30,843 nt of DNA from positions 1-30,843 of the forward strand of contig CAJWBY010000035.1 in NCBI GenBank assembly GCA_913020705.1. The letters are read 5' to 3'. Below are positions 9,276 through 18,376 of the stretch, one piece after another; position 1 is the stretch's first letter, and each line of letters begins with the position of its first letter. The stretch is from an uncultured Colwellia sp. GTDB lineage: Bacteria > Pseudomonadota > Gammaproteobacteria > Enterobacterales > Alteromonadaceae. Made by a program: the position numbers and the translations under genes. The notes beneath the pieces were generated by a model. It saw nothing but the letters and a program-made list of their open reading frames with translations. It was not told the origin of the DNA and searched no databases.

Positions 9276-10421
9276 TTAATTTCTCCCATCGTTAAATCTG
9301 TCTGAACGACCTGACATAGCAGGTGCTGAACTAGACGTATTAATTGGTTGATTCACACTTGATTGACTTTGTGGCAAAGTTCGTTGACCTGAAGACTGAT
9401 TTTGCATGATTTTATCTAATGGTAAGTACATCATATTATTTCCGCCCTCCACATCCACCATTACTTTACTGGTGTTCGCGTAAACGCTTTCCATTGTTGA
9501 AATATACATACGTTGACGAGTTACTTCAGGAGCCGCATTGTATTCTGGTAATAATTTATCGAATTTAGCAACTTCACCTTGTGCATCTAAAACAGTTTGT
9601 TGTTTGTATGCAAGAGCTTCTTGTTCCATACGTTTTACCCGTCCACGTGCTCGTGGCTCAATACCACTTGCATAGGCTTCAGCTTCACGTAGAAAACGAA
9701 CCTCATCTTCTTGTGCAGAAATCGCATCATCAAAAGCGTCTTTCACTTCTTCTGGAGGACGTGCATCTTTAAAGTTAACGTCGACAACGATTAAACCAAG
9801 GTTATAGGGTTCAATAATCTTGTCTAATTCTTTCCAAACATCTTGTCGAACTTGTTCACGCCCGCTAGTCAGGATGTCATCCATGTTAGAATGACCAATG
9901 ACGAAGCGTAATGCACTGTCTAACGACTGGCTCAAACTATCATCTGCACTGGTTACACTAAAAATGTAATTTCGCGCATCAACAACACGGTATTGTATTT
10001 GCATTTCAACACGCACAACATTTTCATCTTGCGTCAGCATAAAGCCTGATGCAGGTAAATCTCGCGTTGTCTGCATATCCACAGGAATAATACGTTCAGC
10101 AAATGTCCATTTCCAACGTAATCCTGGTTCAACAACACCTGCATATTGTCCGAAACGTAAAACAAGCCCTTTTTCAGCTTCTTTAATGGTATAAAAACCG
10201 CTGAAACCATAAACAAGAATACCAACGATTAAAGCGATAATAAGGCCAATGCTTGATGCACCTTTATTACTTCCGCCGTTTGATGATTTACCGCCAAAGA
10301 TACCGCCAACTTTATTACCAATATCTTTCAGTAAATCGTCTAAATCAGGTGGCCCTTGATTCTTATCATCTTTCTTTTTCCAGGGGTCTTTATCATTATT
10401 CCCCGGTTCATTCCACGCCAT
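9276..10421 (-). CDS. hflK: HflK, SPFH-domain modulator of FtsH protease
   Basis: Partner of HflC in the FtsH-HflKC complex of the inner membrane. The start is ATG 10419-10421, giving MAWNEPGNNDKDPW as in other HflK proteins, with GGAG 6 bases upstream. A longer reading from GTG at 10431-10433 would swallow that Shine-Dalgarno sequence. The 381-residue protein has a Gly/Asn/Lys/Asp-rich cytoplasmic N-terminus, one helix at about 58-79, and an SPFH domain. A long Ala/Glu/Arg helical region and a Ser/Gln-rich disordered C-terminus complete it. It follows hflX by 73 bases and precedes hflC by 3 bases. Confidence 0.95.
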   Translation of the reverse strand: MAWNEPGNNDKDPWKKKDDKNQGPPDLDDLLKDIGNKVGGIFGGKSSNGGSNKGASSIGLIIALIVGILVYGFSGFYTIKEAEKGLVLRFGQYAGVVEPGLRWKWTFAERIIPVDMQTTRDLPASGFMLTQDENVVRVEMQIQYRVVDARNYIFSVTSADDSLSQSLDSALRFVIGHSNMDDILTSGREQVRQDVWKELDKIIEPYNLGLIVVDVNFKDARPPEEVKDAFDDAISAQEDEVRFLREAEAYASGIEPRARGRVKRMEQEALAYKQQTVLDAQGEVAKFDKLLPEYNAAPEVTRQRMYISTMESVYANTSKVMVDVEGGNNMMYLPLDKIMQNQSSGQRTLPQSQSSVNQPINTSSSAPAMSGRSDRFNDGRN

Positions 10422-10494
10422 GGTCTTCTCCACTCATTTTAAATTAAATACATTTTAGAACTGACTTACTCAATACAAGTAATATATCAGCCTG

Positions 10495-11781
10495 TTAACT
10501 TTCAATAAAGCCTTCTATATCAGCTTCATTGAGTTTAATTAGTCTATTCCATTCTCGAACAGGTAATTTTACCTTCAACAAACAATCGCCATTCTCATCA
10601 TAAGATTCTTCTTCAATACAATTTAACTGGTAAAACTCACTACGAAGCTTTCCCTCATTCGCAGGTAAGCGTAGGTTATGCTTGATTATTTGCTTACCTA
10701 AACGTTCTGACAAGGCTTGAAAAAGCAATTCAATACCAATACCTTTTTGAGCAGATAACCATACTCGAATCGGCAAACCTGTATCATCTCGGTCAATGCG
10801 TGGTTGAATGTTTTCCAAAGCATCTATTTTGTTACAAATTAATAACTGCGGTACATCACCCGCATCAATCTCTTTTAATACGTCTTCTACTTGCTCAATG
10901 TTTTCAGTTCGACGGTCATCCGATATATCAATTACGTGCAGTAATAACTCTGCTTCACGAGTTTCAGTTAGCGTTGCTTTAAAAGCTGCAACTAAATCAT
11001 GAGGTAAATGTCGAATAAAACCAACAGTATCCGCTAAAATTGCTCGACCGACATCTTCAATATTTATTTTTCTTAATGTTGGGTCCAACGTTGCGAAAAG
11101 TTGATCCGCGGCATAAACATTTGCCTTCGTAATTTGGTTAAACAATGTAGATTTACCTGCATTGGTATAACCCACTAATGAAAGTGTTGGGATCTCTGCG
11201 CGATTTCTTGCACGCCGACCTTGTTGACGCTGTTTCTCTACTTTTTCTAAACGCTTACGAATGTTTACCATACGTTCGCGAAGTAAACGTCGATCAGTTT
11301 CTAATTGCGTTTCACCGGGACCTCTTAATCCAACACCGCCTTTTTGCCTTTCAAGATGGGTCCAGCCACGAATAAGTCGAGTACTCATGTGCCGCAACTG
11401 TGCAAGTTCAACTTGAAGCTTACCTTCATGTGTACGTGCTCGTTGGGCAAAAATATCTAAAATAAGTGCAGTGCGATCTACAACTCGACATTCACATAAT
11501 GCTTCAATATTTTTTTCTTGTGAAGGTGACAATGAATGGTTAAAAAGTACGACGTCAGCTTTATACAGAGAGACCGCTTCAGCAATTTCTTCAGCCTTTC
11601 CACTGCCTACAAAAAACTTTGTATGAGGTGTATTACGCTTACCGGTAATAATATTAAGTGAATTGATGCCAGCCGAACTTACAAGTAATTCAAATTCTTG
11701 TAGGTCTTCACGTGCATTTTCATCAGGAAAATCCAGATGAACAAGTATGGCTTGTTCACCTGCTTTATAACGATCAAACAA
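10495..11781 (-). CDS. hflX: HflX, ribosome-associated GTPase
   Basis: A GTPase that binds the 50S subunit and splits stalled or stress-damaged ribosomes. The 428-residue protein has the glycine-rich HflX N-domain ([15 protein letters not shown] at 151-165) and then the G domain: GYTNAGKST at 204-212, DTVGF at 251-255 and NKID further on. The start is TTG at 11779-11781, with AGG 10 bases upstream. The reading frame is closed by an in-frame TAG seven codons before it, with no ATG or GTG between. The N-terminus [10 protein letters not shown] matches family members. It sits between hfq and hflK. Confidence 0.94.
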   Translation of the reverse strand: MFDRYKAGEQAILVHLDFPDENAREDLQEFELLVSSAGINSLNIITGKRNTPHTKFFVGSGKAEEIAEAVSLYKADVVLFNHSLSPSQEKNIEALCECRVVDRTALILDIFAQRARTHEGKLQVELAQLRHMSTRLIRGWTHLERQKGGVGLRGPGETQLETDRRLLRERMVNIRKRLEKVEKQRQQGRRARNRAEIPTLSLVGYTNAGKSTLFNQITKANVYAADQLFATLDPTLRKINIEDVGRAILADTVGFIRHLPHDLVAAFKATLTETREAELLLHVIDISDDRRTENIEQVEDVLKEIDAGDVPQLLICNKIDALENIQPRIDRDDTGLPIRVWLSAQKGIGIELLFQALSERLGKQIIKHNLRLPANEGKLRSEFYQLNCIEEESYDENGDCLLKVKLPVREWNRLIKLNEADIEGFIES

Positions 11782-11869
11782 TTGAGCAGTACCTATAAAC
11801 TAAATAGCTAAACCAAAAAATCTTTTTGGACATTACATATCTGGCCAATAACCAAACTCAATAAAATCA

Positions 11870-12127
11870 TTAATCTTGTTGTTCTTGATTAAAGTCACCT
11901 GTTGAAGGTGCAGGCATGGTAGAGACTGCCCGAGAAGGAACAACAGTAGAAATCGCATGCTTGTAAACCATTTGGCTTACTGTATTTTTAAGTAAAATAA
12001 CGAATTGATCAAAAGATTCTACTTGTCCTTGTAGTTTAATCCCATTAACTAAATATATTGCTACTGGAATGCGATCACGTCGTAAAGCATTCAAAAATGG
12101 GTCTTGTAACGATTGCCCTTTTGCCAT
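11870..12127 (-). CDS. hfq: RNA chaperone Hfq
   Basis: A hexameric Sm-like protein that pairs small RNAs with mRNAs. The 85-residue protein contains the Sm1 region ([21 protein letters not shown]) and the Sm2 motif [12 protein letters not shown], with RNA-binding KHA at about 57-59. The C-terminal tail is short (about 18 residues) compared with the roughly 102-residue E. coli protein. GGGG lies 7 bases before the ATG. It follows miaA by 102 bases and precedes hflX by 88. Confidence 0.97.
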   Translation of the reverse strand: MAKGQSLQDPFLNALRRDRIPVAIYLVNGIKLQGQVESFDQFVILLKNTVSQMVYKHAISTVVPSRAVSTMPAPSTGDFNQEQQD

Positions 12128-12214
12128 TATTTGGCCCCTTTTATTGTTATTTTTAATAAATTTATTGTTCGAGTTTTTTTCATAAAACTAGTTACTTACT
12201 ATGCAACTGTTTTC

Positions 12215-12220
12215 ATTATA
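12215..12220 (-). promoter_or_regulatory. Possible -10 element of an hfq promoter
   Basis: A perfect TATAAT on the minus strand lies just before the miaA stop, about 90 bases from the hfq ATG. The -35 candidate 17 bases upstream (TAAGCA, inside miaA) is weak. E. coli hfq also has promoters inside miaA, which makes the site plausible. Confidence 0.35.
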
Positions 12221-12229
12221 CATCAAGGT

Positions 12230-13210
12230 TTAAAGTTTGCTTACTGAAGACAGAATATCTTTTAAATTATTTTCATCTTCCATATGCAACCAATGCAAAT
12301 TTGGCCAATTCCTCAGCCACGTCAATTGGCGTTTAGCTAATTGGCGGGTTGCACAAATTCCTTTGAAGACCATTTCATCATGATCAACTTCATCATTTAA
12401 ATATTCCCACATCTGTCGATAGCCAACACAACGTATTGAGGGTAAATTAACATGCAAATCAGTACGTTCTTTTAACTTAACGACTTCTAACTCAAAGTCT
12501 TGCTCAATCATCTGCTCAAATCTCAGAGCGATGCGAGCATGTAAGTCTTTACGATCTTTGGGTGAAATAGCAAACTGTAAAACATCACCACCAAGACGAT
12601 CACCTTTAACTTTAGTTAATTCAGTCATACTCTTGCCAGTGATACGGTAAACTTCTAAAGCCCGTATCAAACGTTGCGGATCATTTTTATGAATACGCTC
12701 GGCAGATACAGGGTCAATTTTAGCCAGTTGATCATGTAAATGACTCCAACCCAGCTCTTTAGCTTCAGCTTCTATCTCTTGGCGAATTTTAGCGTCTGCA
12801 GTTGGTAAGGGTGAAATACCATCAATCAAACTTTTAAAATACATCATGGTACCGCCTACCAATAAAGGTATACGGTTGTTAGCTCGGCTTTTGTCAATTT
12901 CTCTTAAAGCATCTCGACAAAAGTCAGCGGCTGAGTAACTTTCACTCGGATCGATTAAATTGATTAAACTGTGTGGGTACTTTATTAACTCTTCTGCTGT
13001 TGGTTTTGCTGTACCGATATCCATATCCCGATATACAAGGGCGGAATCAACACTGATAATATCGCAAGGTAAAGCATCATGTAATGCCATTGCTAATGCA
13101 GTTTTTCCAGATGCTGTAGGTCCCATCAAGCATATTACTGGCGGTAATTTACTTTGTTTGGTGTCAATATTATTTATTGATATAACTTCAGACATCACTT
13201 TATTAGGCAT
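12230..13210 (-). CDS. miaA: tRNA dimethylallyltransferase
   Basis: Transfers a dimethylallyl group to N6 of adenosine 37 in tRNAs that read codons beginning with U. The 326-residue protein has the P-loop GPTASGKT at 30-37, [16 protein letters not shown], and [13 protein letters not shown]. The C-terminal region GYRQMWEYL...[12 protein letters not shown] is typical of the family. The first ATG overlaps the end of mutL by 8 bases (ATGCCTAA), giving translational coupling. An ATG five codons later is an alternative start, and neither has a strong Shine-Dalgarno sequence. Confidence 0.95.
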   Translation of the reverse strand: MPNKVMSEVISINNIDTKQSKLPPVICLMGPTASGKTALAMALHDALPCDIISVDSALVYRDMDIGTAKPTAEELIKYPHSLINLIDPSESYSAADFCRDALREIDKSRANNRIPLLVGGTMMYFKSLIDGISPLPTADAKIRQEIEAEAKELGWSHLHDQLAKIDPVSAERIHKNDPQRLIRALEVYRITGKSMTELTKVKGDRLGGDVLQFAISPKDRKDLHARIALRFEQMIEQDFELEVVKLKERTDLHVNLPSIRCVGYRQMWEYLNDEVDHDEMVFKGICATRQLAKRQLTWLRNWPNLHWLHMEDENNLKDILSSVSKL

Positions 13211-15098
13211 TAGTTAACTTTGTTATTGAAGATGTGAGGTCTACCACTACAGAATTCAAGCGTAAGTGCTGATCGAATGTAGAATTAAATTGCTGCTTAC
13301 TTAAACGCAGTAGATTTACAGCAAGTTTGGCATCATAAGCACTCGTTGTTAATAAACTTGCAAATGCTTGTTGCCATTCATTATTTGTTAATTTATCAAC
13401 ATTGTGAATCAATAATAGTTTAAGTAATTTGTTAAAACTAAGGTTAACGTCCTTATTTCTTAATAAAGCTGGAAATTGGCGAATTTGCACGCTATTTTTT
13501 GTTAATACATTGACCACAACACCAATTTTTTTCAAAGCATCCGTATGACGTTCAATAAAACTGACTTGTTCATAATTTAACGGGATTTTGATGGGTAACA
13601 ATAAAGGTTGACTGATAAAATCTTGATGCCACCTTTCTTTAACTTCAATAAACTTAAGTGCTTGTTCTATTTTATTTAATGATAACAAACGAAGCTCATG
13701 ATTCAATTTGATCACTGCATATTGTTGTTCAACAACTGTTATAAACGCTAAGGTTTCATTTTCATTGCTTTCTAATGAAATTGTTTCTTTATTACTTTCA
13801 ACTGATTCTTCATCATCAGGCATAGGCGTCATTAATGTTTGATAAGCTTTTGCAGCGTTCCTACTGACTTGATTATTATTGTGAGTATAAGAAGACTGAT
13901 TCCTTTGATTACTTAGCTGATAGGTTTCATTGTTCACATCAGCAACTTTCGTCAATGGTTTTATATAGTCACGTGTTGTTTGATAATCACTTCCTTGCTG
14001 CTCAACTGGACTTTGTGAATAGCTTACTGCACTAATTTCAGGCTGATGTTGTGGTAAATCCGTCGTTTGGTATTCATGCTCAGGTATAAGGTTACTGTTA
14101 ATACTATCGCTTAAGGCGTTGTGACAAACAGAATAAATAAAATCATGAATATATCGGCCTTGGTGAAAACGGACTTCGTGCTTTGCTGGGTGAACGTTTA
14201 CATCAACTTCACGAACATCAAGCTCTAAAAAAAGTACAAAAGCAGGATAAGTATCCGCTGGCAACAAGTTACTATACGCTTGGCGAATGGCATGATTAAT
14301 TAATTTATCTCGCATCATACGGCCATTCACATAACTAAAGCATAAATCATTCTGGCTACGTGCAAAACTTGGCAGACCTACCCAACCAGATAATTGTAAA
14401 TCGCCATGTTGACAATCAACCTCAAGCGCGTGTTCAATAAACTTTGGTCCACAAATTTGTGCAACACGTTTTCCAAATAAGCTTTTATTATTAACAGCCC
14501 TGAAGTGTTTTATCACTTTTTGGTTATGCGATAAAATAAAGCTCACATCAAAACGTGCTAACGCAATGCGCTTAATAACCTCTTCAATGTGGGAAAACTC
14601 TGTTTTTTCAGTACGAAGAAACTTTCGTCTCGCTGGGGTATTAAAGAAAAGATCAACGACATCGATCGTTGTGCCATTAGGATGTGCCGCGGGTTGTAGT
14701 GCTACAGCCATGTCTCGCCCTTCGGCAATTGCTTGCCAAGCAGACTCTTGCTCTGCGGGTTTAGATGTAAGCGTTAATCGAGAAACAGAACTAATACTTG
14801 CCAGTGCTTCTCCTCTAAAACCTAAACTACAAATACCTTCTAAGTCATTTAAATTTTTAATTTTACTGGTGGCATGACGACTTAACGCTAACGTTAATTC
14901 GTCTTTGACAATACCGGAGCCGTTATCGCTTATACGAATACGTTTAGCACCGCCTTTCTCTATGTCTATTTTAATAGTGGTAGAGCCAGCATCTAAGCTG
15001 TTTTCAACTAACTCTTTCACTACAGAAGATGGACGTTCTACCACTTCGCCAGCAGCAATTTGGTTTGCAAGGCGAGCAGGAAGGATTTCTATTGTCAT
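13203..15098 (-). CDS. mutL: DNA mismatch repair protein MutL
   Basis: A GHKL ATPase that links MutS recognition to strand incision and helicase loading. The 631-residue protein has the ATPase motifs [10 protein letters not shown] (29-38), DNGSG (58-62), RHATSK and GFRGEAL (93-99). A low-complexity Asn/Gln/Ser/Thr-rich linker (about 340-440) and a C-terminal dimerisation domain follow. I see no DQHA-x2-E-x4-E endonuclease motif in the C-domain, as expected where MutH makes the nick. It follows amiB by 31 bases and overlaps miaA. Confidence 0.96.
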   Translation of the reverse strand: MTIEILPARLANQIAAGEVVERPSSVVKELVENSLDAGSTTIKIDIEKGGAKRIRISDNGSGIVKDELTLALSRHATSKIKNLNDLEGICSLGFRGEALASISSVSRLTLTSKPAEQESAWQAIAEGRDMAVALQPAAHPNGTTIDVVDLFFNTPARRKFLRTEKTEFSHIEEVIKRIALARFDVSFILSHNQKVIKHFRAVNNKSLFGKRVAQICGPKFIEHALEVDCQHGDLQLSGWVGLPSFARSQNDLCFSYVNGRMMRDKLINHAIRQAYSNLLPADTYPAFVLFLELDVREVDVNVHPAKHEVRFHQGRYIHDFIYSVCHNALSDSINSNLIPEHEYQTTDLPQHQPEISAVSYSQSPVEQQGSDYQTTRDYIKPLTKVADVNNETYQLSNQRNQSSYTHNNNQVSRNAAKAYQTLMTPMPDDEESVESNKETISLESNENETLAFITVVEQQYAVIKLNHELRLLSLNKIEQALKFIEVKERWHQDFISQPLLLPIKIPLNYEQVSFIERHTDALKKIGVVVNVLTKNSVQIRQFPALLRNKDVNLSFNKLLKLLLIHNVDKLTNNEWQQAFASLLTTSAYDAKLAVNLLRLSKQQFNSTFDQHLRLNSVVVDLTSSITKLTNA

Positions 15099-15129
15099 AA
15101 ATTTTGATCGTTAATATTTTATAATTAAA

Positions 15130-16434
15130 TTAATCTGCACGGGGAATTGTCAATGTTTGACCAATGCGGACGGTATTCGAGGTTAAATTATTTACTGTTT
15201 TCAATTGCTTTATTGAAACTTTATAGCGTTGTGCAAGAGCAGATAAGGATTCACCACGCGTGATTTTGTGTTCGCGCTTTTCAATAGACGCATAGTAACT
15301 TCCCATAGGAGGTTGAAACAAAAAGTGATTTTTAATGCCTTGGAAAATACTTTTTGCGAGCTTTCGTTGATGAGCACTAGAGTTGAGGTTTTGCTCTTCT
15401 TTGTGATTTGAAATAAAGCCCGTTTCCACTAATATTGAAGGTATATCTGATGACTTCAAAACACCAAAATTGCCATGCTGCGGTACTTTTTTATGCATTT
15501 TGGTCACTTTCTTTAACTGCTTCAAAACACTATTTGCCATACTGATACTGACACCTTGTGAATGCTCTTTATTCATATCAGCTAAAGTCTTCGCCAAATT
15601 ATCATCACGCGTATTTTTAATTACACCGCCACCGCCACCTAAGAGTTCTGAGTTTTTGGAACGATTACGTAACCACTTTGCCATTTCAGATTCAACGCGT
15701 TTGTTCGATACGATCCATACTGAGGCACCATTGGGTTGTGGAGTTCTAAAAGCATCAGCATGAATTGAAACTAAAAAATCCACCTCATTCTTTCTTGCTA
15801 TTTCGCTACGTCGGCCTACAGATACATAATAATCGCCATCACGTACCATTACCGCTTTCATACCTTTTTCTTTATTAATATAACCGGCAATTTTTTTCGC
15901 TATTGCGAGGGTTACCCGTTTTTCATAGCTGCCTTTTCCACCGATAGAACCAGGATCTTCACCGCCGTGCCCCGCATCAATACCAATAATGATATCGCGA
16001 TCATCATTTTTCGGAGTATGTGTACGCTGTGTAATTTTTTCTTGATCAAATAAATCAATAACTAAACGATTACCGTACTGTCCTGCAGGAGCTAAAGGAA
16101 AAACAGCTAAAGAATAATTATTCGCCAATTCCAACACTAAGCGTGTGGTTCCTTTAGTCTTGGATTTACTCGTTCGAATACGCTTAATACGCTTATCTGT
16201 TTTTAAAACATTTTTAAAAGAAACGAGGTTTTTACTGTTCTTAAAATCAATGACTAAACGTTGAGGATTTTTTAAACTGAAATATTTATAATCGGGTTTG
16301 TTACTTAAATCAAAAACAATACGCGTATTTTCTGGGGCTGGCCAAACACGAACGCCATCAATACTATTTCCATAGGCTGGAAAGAAAGCGCCTACAGATA
16401 ATAAAATAGCTAATAATAACGTTCGAATATTCAT
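15130..16434 (-). CDS. amiB: N-acetylmuramoyl-L-alanine amidase, AMIN-Amidase_3-LysM
   Basis: A periplasmic peptidoglycan amidase used in septal splitting. The 434-residue protein has a signal peptide (MNIRTLLLAILLSVGAFFPAYG). An AMIN domain follows at about 25-130. The zinc amidase domain has H156 and E171 (DAGHGGEDPG...YEKRVTLAIAK), H225 in SIHADAF and the catalytic E337 in LVETGFISN. A single LysM domain at 388-432 ends the protein. The insertion around 260-315 (rich in Gly, Lys and Met) matches the position of the autoinhibitory helix relieved by EnvC/NlpD-type activators. The C-terminal LysM and mutL neighbour favour AmiB over AmiA/AmiC. Confidence 0.94.
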   Translation of the reverse strand: MNIRTLLLAILLSVGAFFPAYGNSIDGVRVWPAPENTRIVFDLSNKPDYKYFSLKNPQRLVIDFKNSKNLVSFKNVLKTDKRIKRIRTSKSKTKGTTRLVLELANNYSLAVFPLAPAGQYGNRLVIDLFDQEKITQRTHTPKNDDRDIIIGIDAGHGGEDPGSIGGKGSYEKRVTLAIAKKIAGYINKEKGMKAVMVRDGDYYVSVGRRSEIARKNEVDFLVSIHADAFRTPQPNGASVWIVSNKRVESEMAKWLRNRSKNSELLGGGGGVIKNTRDDNLAKTLADMNKEHSQGVSISMANSVLKQLKKVTKMHKKVPQHGNFGVLKSSDIPSILVETGFISNHKEEQNLNSSAHQRKLAKSIFQGIKNHFLFQPPMGSYYASIEKREHKITRGESLSALAQRYKVSIKQLKTVNNLTSNTVRIGQTLTIPRAD

Positions 16435-16471
16435 TTACGGCTTTCCTTCCTACTGCTGCTATGAAGCTATA

Positions 16472-16954
16472 TTAGATTAGTTCATTCAGTACTTGCTCAC
16501 CTAACGAGGTTTTTGCTTGCACGTTAATTGTTCTTTGTTCTTCACTATACGCTAAGTCGATACGCAAATCAGGTTCCTTGATCATACCTTCTCCCTTTTC
16601 TGGCCACTCAATAAAACAGCAACAATTATTGGCAAAATAATCTCGAATCCCCATATATTCTAATTCTTCAGGATCTGACAATCGGTATAAATCAAAATGG
16701 TAAACTAACCAATCATTGAATTCGTAAGGTTCAACTAATGTATATGTAGGACTTTTAACGTGGCCTTCATGTCCCATGCCTTGAACGAAACCTCGAGTCA
16801 ATGTGGTTTTTCCGGCACCTAAGTCACCATATAAATAAACGACAATTCCTTCATTAAGTTGGCTTTTCACAATATTGGCCAGCTTTTCACCAACGGCAAT
16901 TGTTGCTGATTCATCGGCTAAAAAGTACTGTTTGTTTGTAAGTATTTCTTTCAT
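16472..16954 (-). CDS. tsaE: tRNA threonylcarbamoyladenosine biosynthesis ATPase TsaE
   Basis: An ATPase that works with TsaB and TsaD to make t6A at position 37 of ANN-decoding tRNAs. The 160-residue protein has the P-loop GDLGAGKT at 43-50, a switch-like SPTYTLVEPY, HFDLYRLSDPEELEYMG, and FIEWPEKG. It precedes amiB by 37 bases. The Shine-Dalgarno sequence is weak. In E. coli nnr directly precedes tsaE; here only a short ORF (17105-17167) lies upstream. Confidence 0.95.
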   Translation of the reverse strand: MKEILTNKQYFLADESATIAVGEKLANIVKSQLNEGIVVYLYGDLGAGKTTLTRGFVQGMGHEGHVKSPTYTLVEPYEFNDWLVYHFDLYRLSDPEELEYMGIRDYFANNCCCFIEWPEKGEGMIKEPDLRIDLAYSEEQRTINVQAKTSLGEQVLNELI

Positions 16955-17104
16955 TTATTTTTTCTAACATTAATTATGTATAAGTTGCTGGGGAACGAAC
17001 AATTAGTCATTTATAAGCATACCAATTTTACTCGGCTTTTGTGTAATAAAATTATCAAAACATCACAAAGAAACATTAAAAACTCATCTCATTTCTTTGA
17101 TTAC

Positions 17105-17167
17105 TCAACTCTTGTTCGTGGAAAAAGTCTCTTGTGGTAAACTATTGGTTAACCGTTTTACTTTCAT
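17105..17167 (-). CDS. Possible 20-residue peptide or relic of the nnr start
   Basis: A minus-strand ORF starts at ATG 17165-17167 with an excellent Shine-Dalgarno sequence, AGGAG, 6 bases upstream. It ends at TGA 17105-17107 and encodes MKVKRLTNSLPQETFSTNKS. It is 150 bases upstream of tsaE in the same direction, where nnr (NAD(P)H-hydrate epimerase/dehydratase) usually sits. The LPQ-aromatic-S/T stretch loosely recalls the N-terminus of Nnr proteins, but this is from memory and weak. It could equally be a leader peptide or chance. Confidence 0.3.
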   Translation of the reverse strand: MKVKRLTNSLPQETFSTNKS

Positions 17168-17215
17168 TAGTTTCTCCTAATACTTTTCTAACTTTCCAGC
17201 GATTATTATTCAATT

Positions 17216-18376
17216 ATGACGACATCTACAATCAACTATCAAGCATTGGCTAAACAAATAAAACATTGGGGACAAGAGCTAGGTTTTTCCCAAGTTGGCT
17301 TTAGCGATATTGATTTATCTAGTCATGAAAAAGCCTTAACAGATTGGTTAGAAAATAATTATCATGGCGAGATGGATTATATGGAAAAGCATGGTTTAAT
17401 GCGTGCCCGTGCTCAAGAACTTGTTGAAGGTACAACACGAGTGATCAGTGTTCGTATGGATTATTTACCCCCTGAAGCAAAATTCGCACACATACTCAAA
17501 AAGAAAGATCATGCCTATATTAGTCGTTATGCACTAGGACGTGATTATCACAAGTTAATTCGTAAACGCCTAAAACAACTTGGTGACAAAATCAGTGAAT
17601 ATTGTGAAACGTTTAATTTCCGCCCGTTTGTTGACTCTGCGCCTATTTTAGAAAGGCCTTTAGCTGAAAAAGCGGGATTAGGCTGGGTAGGCAAACACTC
17701 GTTACTCATCAATAAAAATGCAGGTTCATGGTTTTTTCTCGGTGAACTTTTAGTTGATATTCCTTTGCCTATTAGCGAACCGGCATCAAACGAATGCGGT
17801 AGCTGCGTTTCATGTATTAAAATTTGCCCTACCCAAGCGATAGTTGCTCCTTACGTGGTTGATGCTCGTCGGTGCATATCTTATTTAACGATAGAATTAC
17901 GTGATGCAATCCCTGAAGAATTTAGACCATTAATTGGCAATAGAATTTATGGCTGTGATGATTGTCAGCTAATTTGTCCGTGGAATAAGTTTGCAAATTT
18001 GAGCGATGAAGGTGATTTTTCACCACGTCAAAATCTTGATAACATTGAATTACTGACCGTATTTAGCTGGGATGAAAAAACTTTTCTGAGTAAAACTGAA
18101 GGTTCACCTATCCGTCGAATCGGCTTTCAAAGCTGGCAACGAAATATTGCAGTTGCAATAGGTAATGCACCGTACATAGAAGAAAATATTCAAGCGTTAA
18201 CTCAAAACCTTATCAACGCAGAAACGATGGTAGCTGAACATATTCATTGGGCACTGCGCCAGCAAGAGCAAAAACGTATCGCTATAGAACAGCAAAAAAC
18301 GCTTCATATAAAAAATCAAAGGTTAACTGAAAGACTAGTTCGTAGTGTTGAAAAAGGTTTACCTAGAGACGCTTAA
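17216..18376 (+). CDS. queG: Epoxyqueuosine reductase
   Basis: A cobalamin-dependent iron-sulfur enzyme that reduces epoxyqueuosine to queuosine in tRNA, the last step of the pathway. The 386-residue protein shows the likely proton donor Asp140 in FVDSAPILER and GLGWVGKHSLLIN. It has two [4Fe-4S] motifs: C194-x2-C197-x2-C200-x3-C204 and, with C220, C247-x2-C250-x3-C254 in YGCDDCQLICPWN. A HEAT-like C-terminus follows. It diverges from tsaE, as in E. coli. The Shine-Dalgarno sequence is poor. The last 14 bases overlap the convergent receiver-TPR gene. Confidence 0.95.
   Translation: MTTSTINYQALAKQIKHWGQELGFSQVGFSDIDLSSHEKALTDWLENNYHGEMDYMEKHGLMRARAQELVEGTTRVISVRMDYLPPEAKFAHILKKKDHAYISRYALGRDYHKLIRKRLKQLGDKISEYCETFNFRPFVDSAPILERPLAEKAGLGWVGKHSLLINKNAGSWFFLGELLVDIPLPISEPASNECGSCVSCIKICPTQAIVAPYVVDARRCISYLTIELRDAIPEEFRPLIGNRIYGCDDCQLICPWNKFANLSDEGDFSPRQNLDNIELLTVFSWDEKTFLSKTEGSPIRRIGFQSWQRNIAVAIGNAPYIEENIQALTQNLINAETMVAEHIHWALRQQEQKRIAIEQQKTLHIKNQRLTERLVRSVEKGLPRDA

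Noticed and set aside
11813..11829. CCAAAAA/TTTTTGG inverted repeat between hfq and hflX
   Set aside because: The 7-bp stem is mostly A:T and would be very weak; I do not call it a terminator, although a mild attenuator cannot be excluded.
14566..14877. 103-codon plus-strand ORF inside mutL
   Set aside because: It is antisense to the conserved MutL ATPase domain and has no ribosome-binding site or family resemblance.
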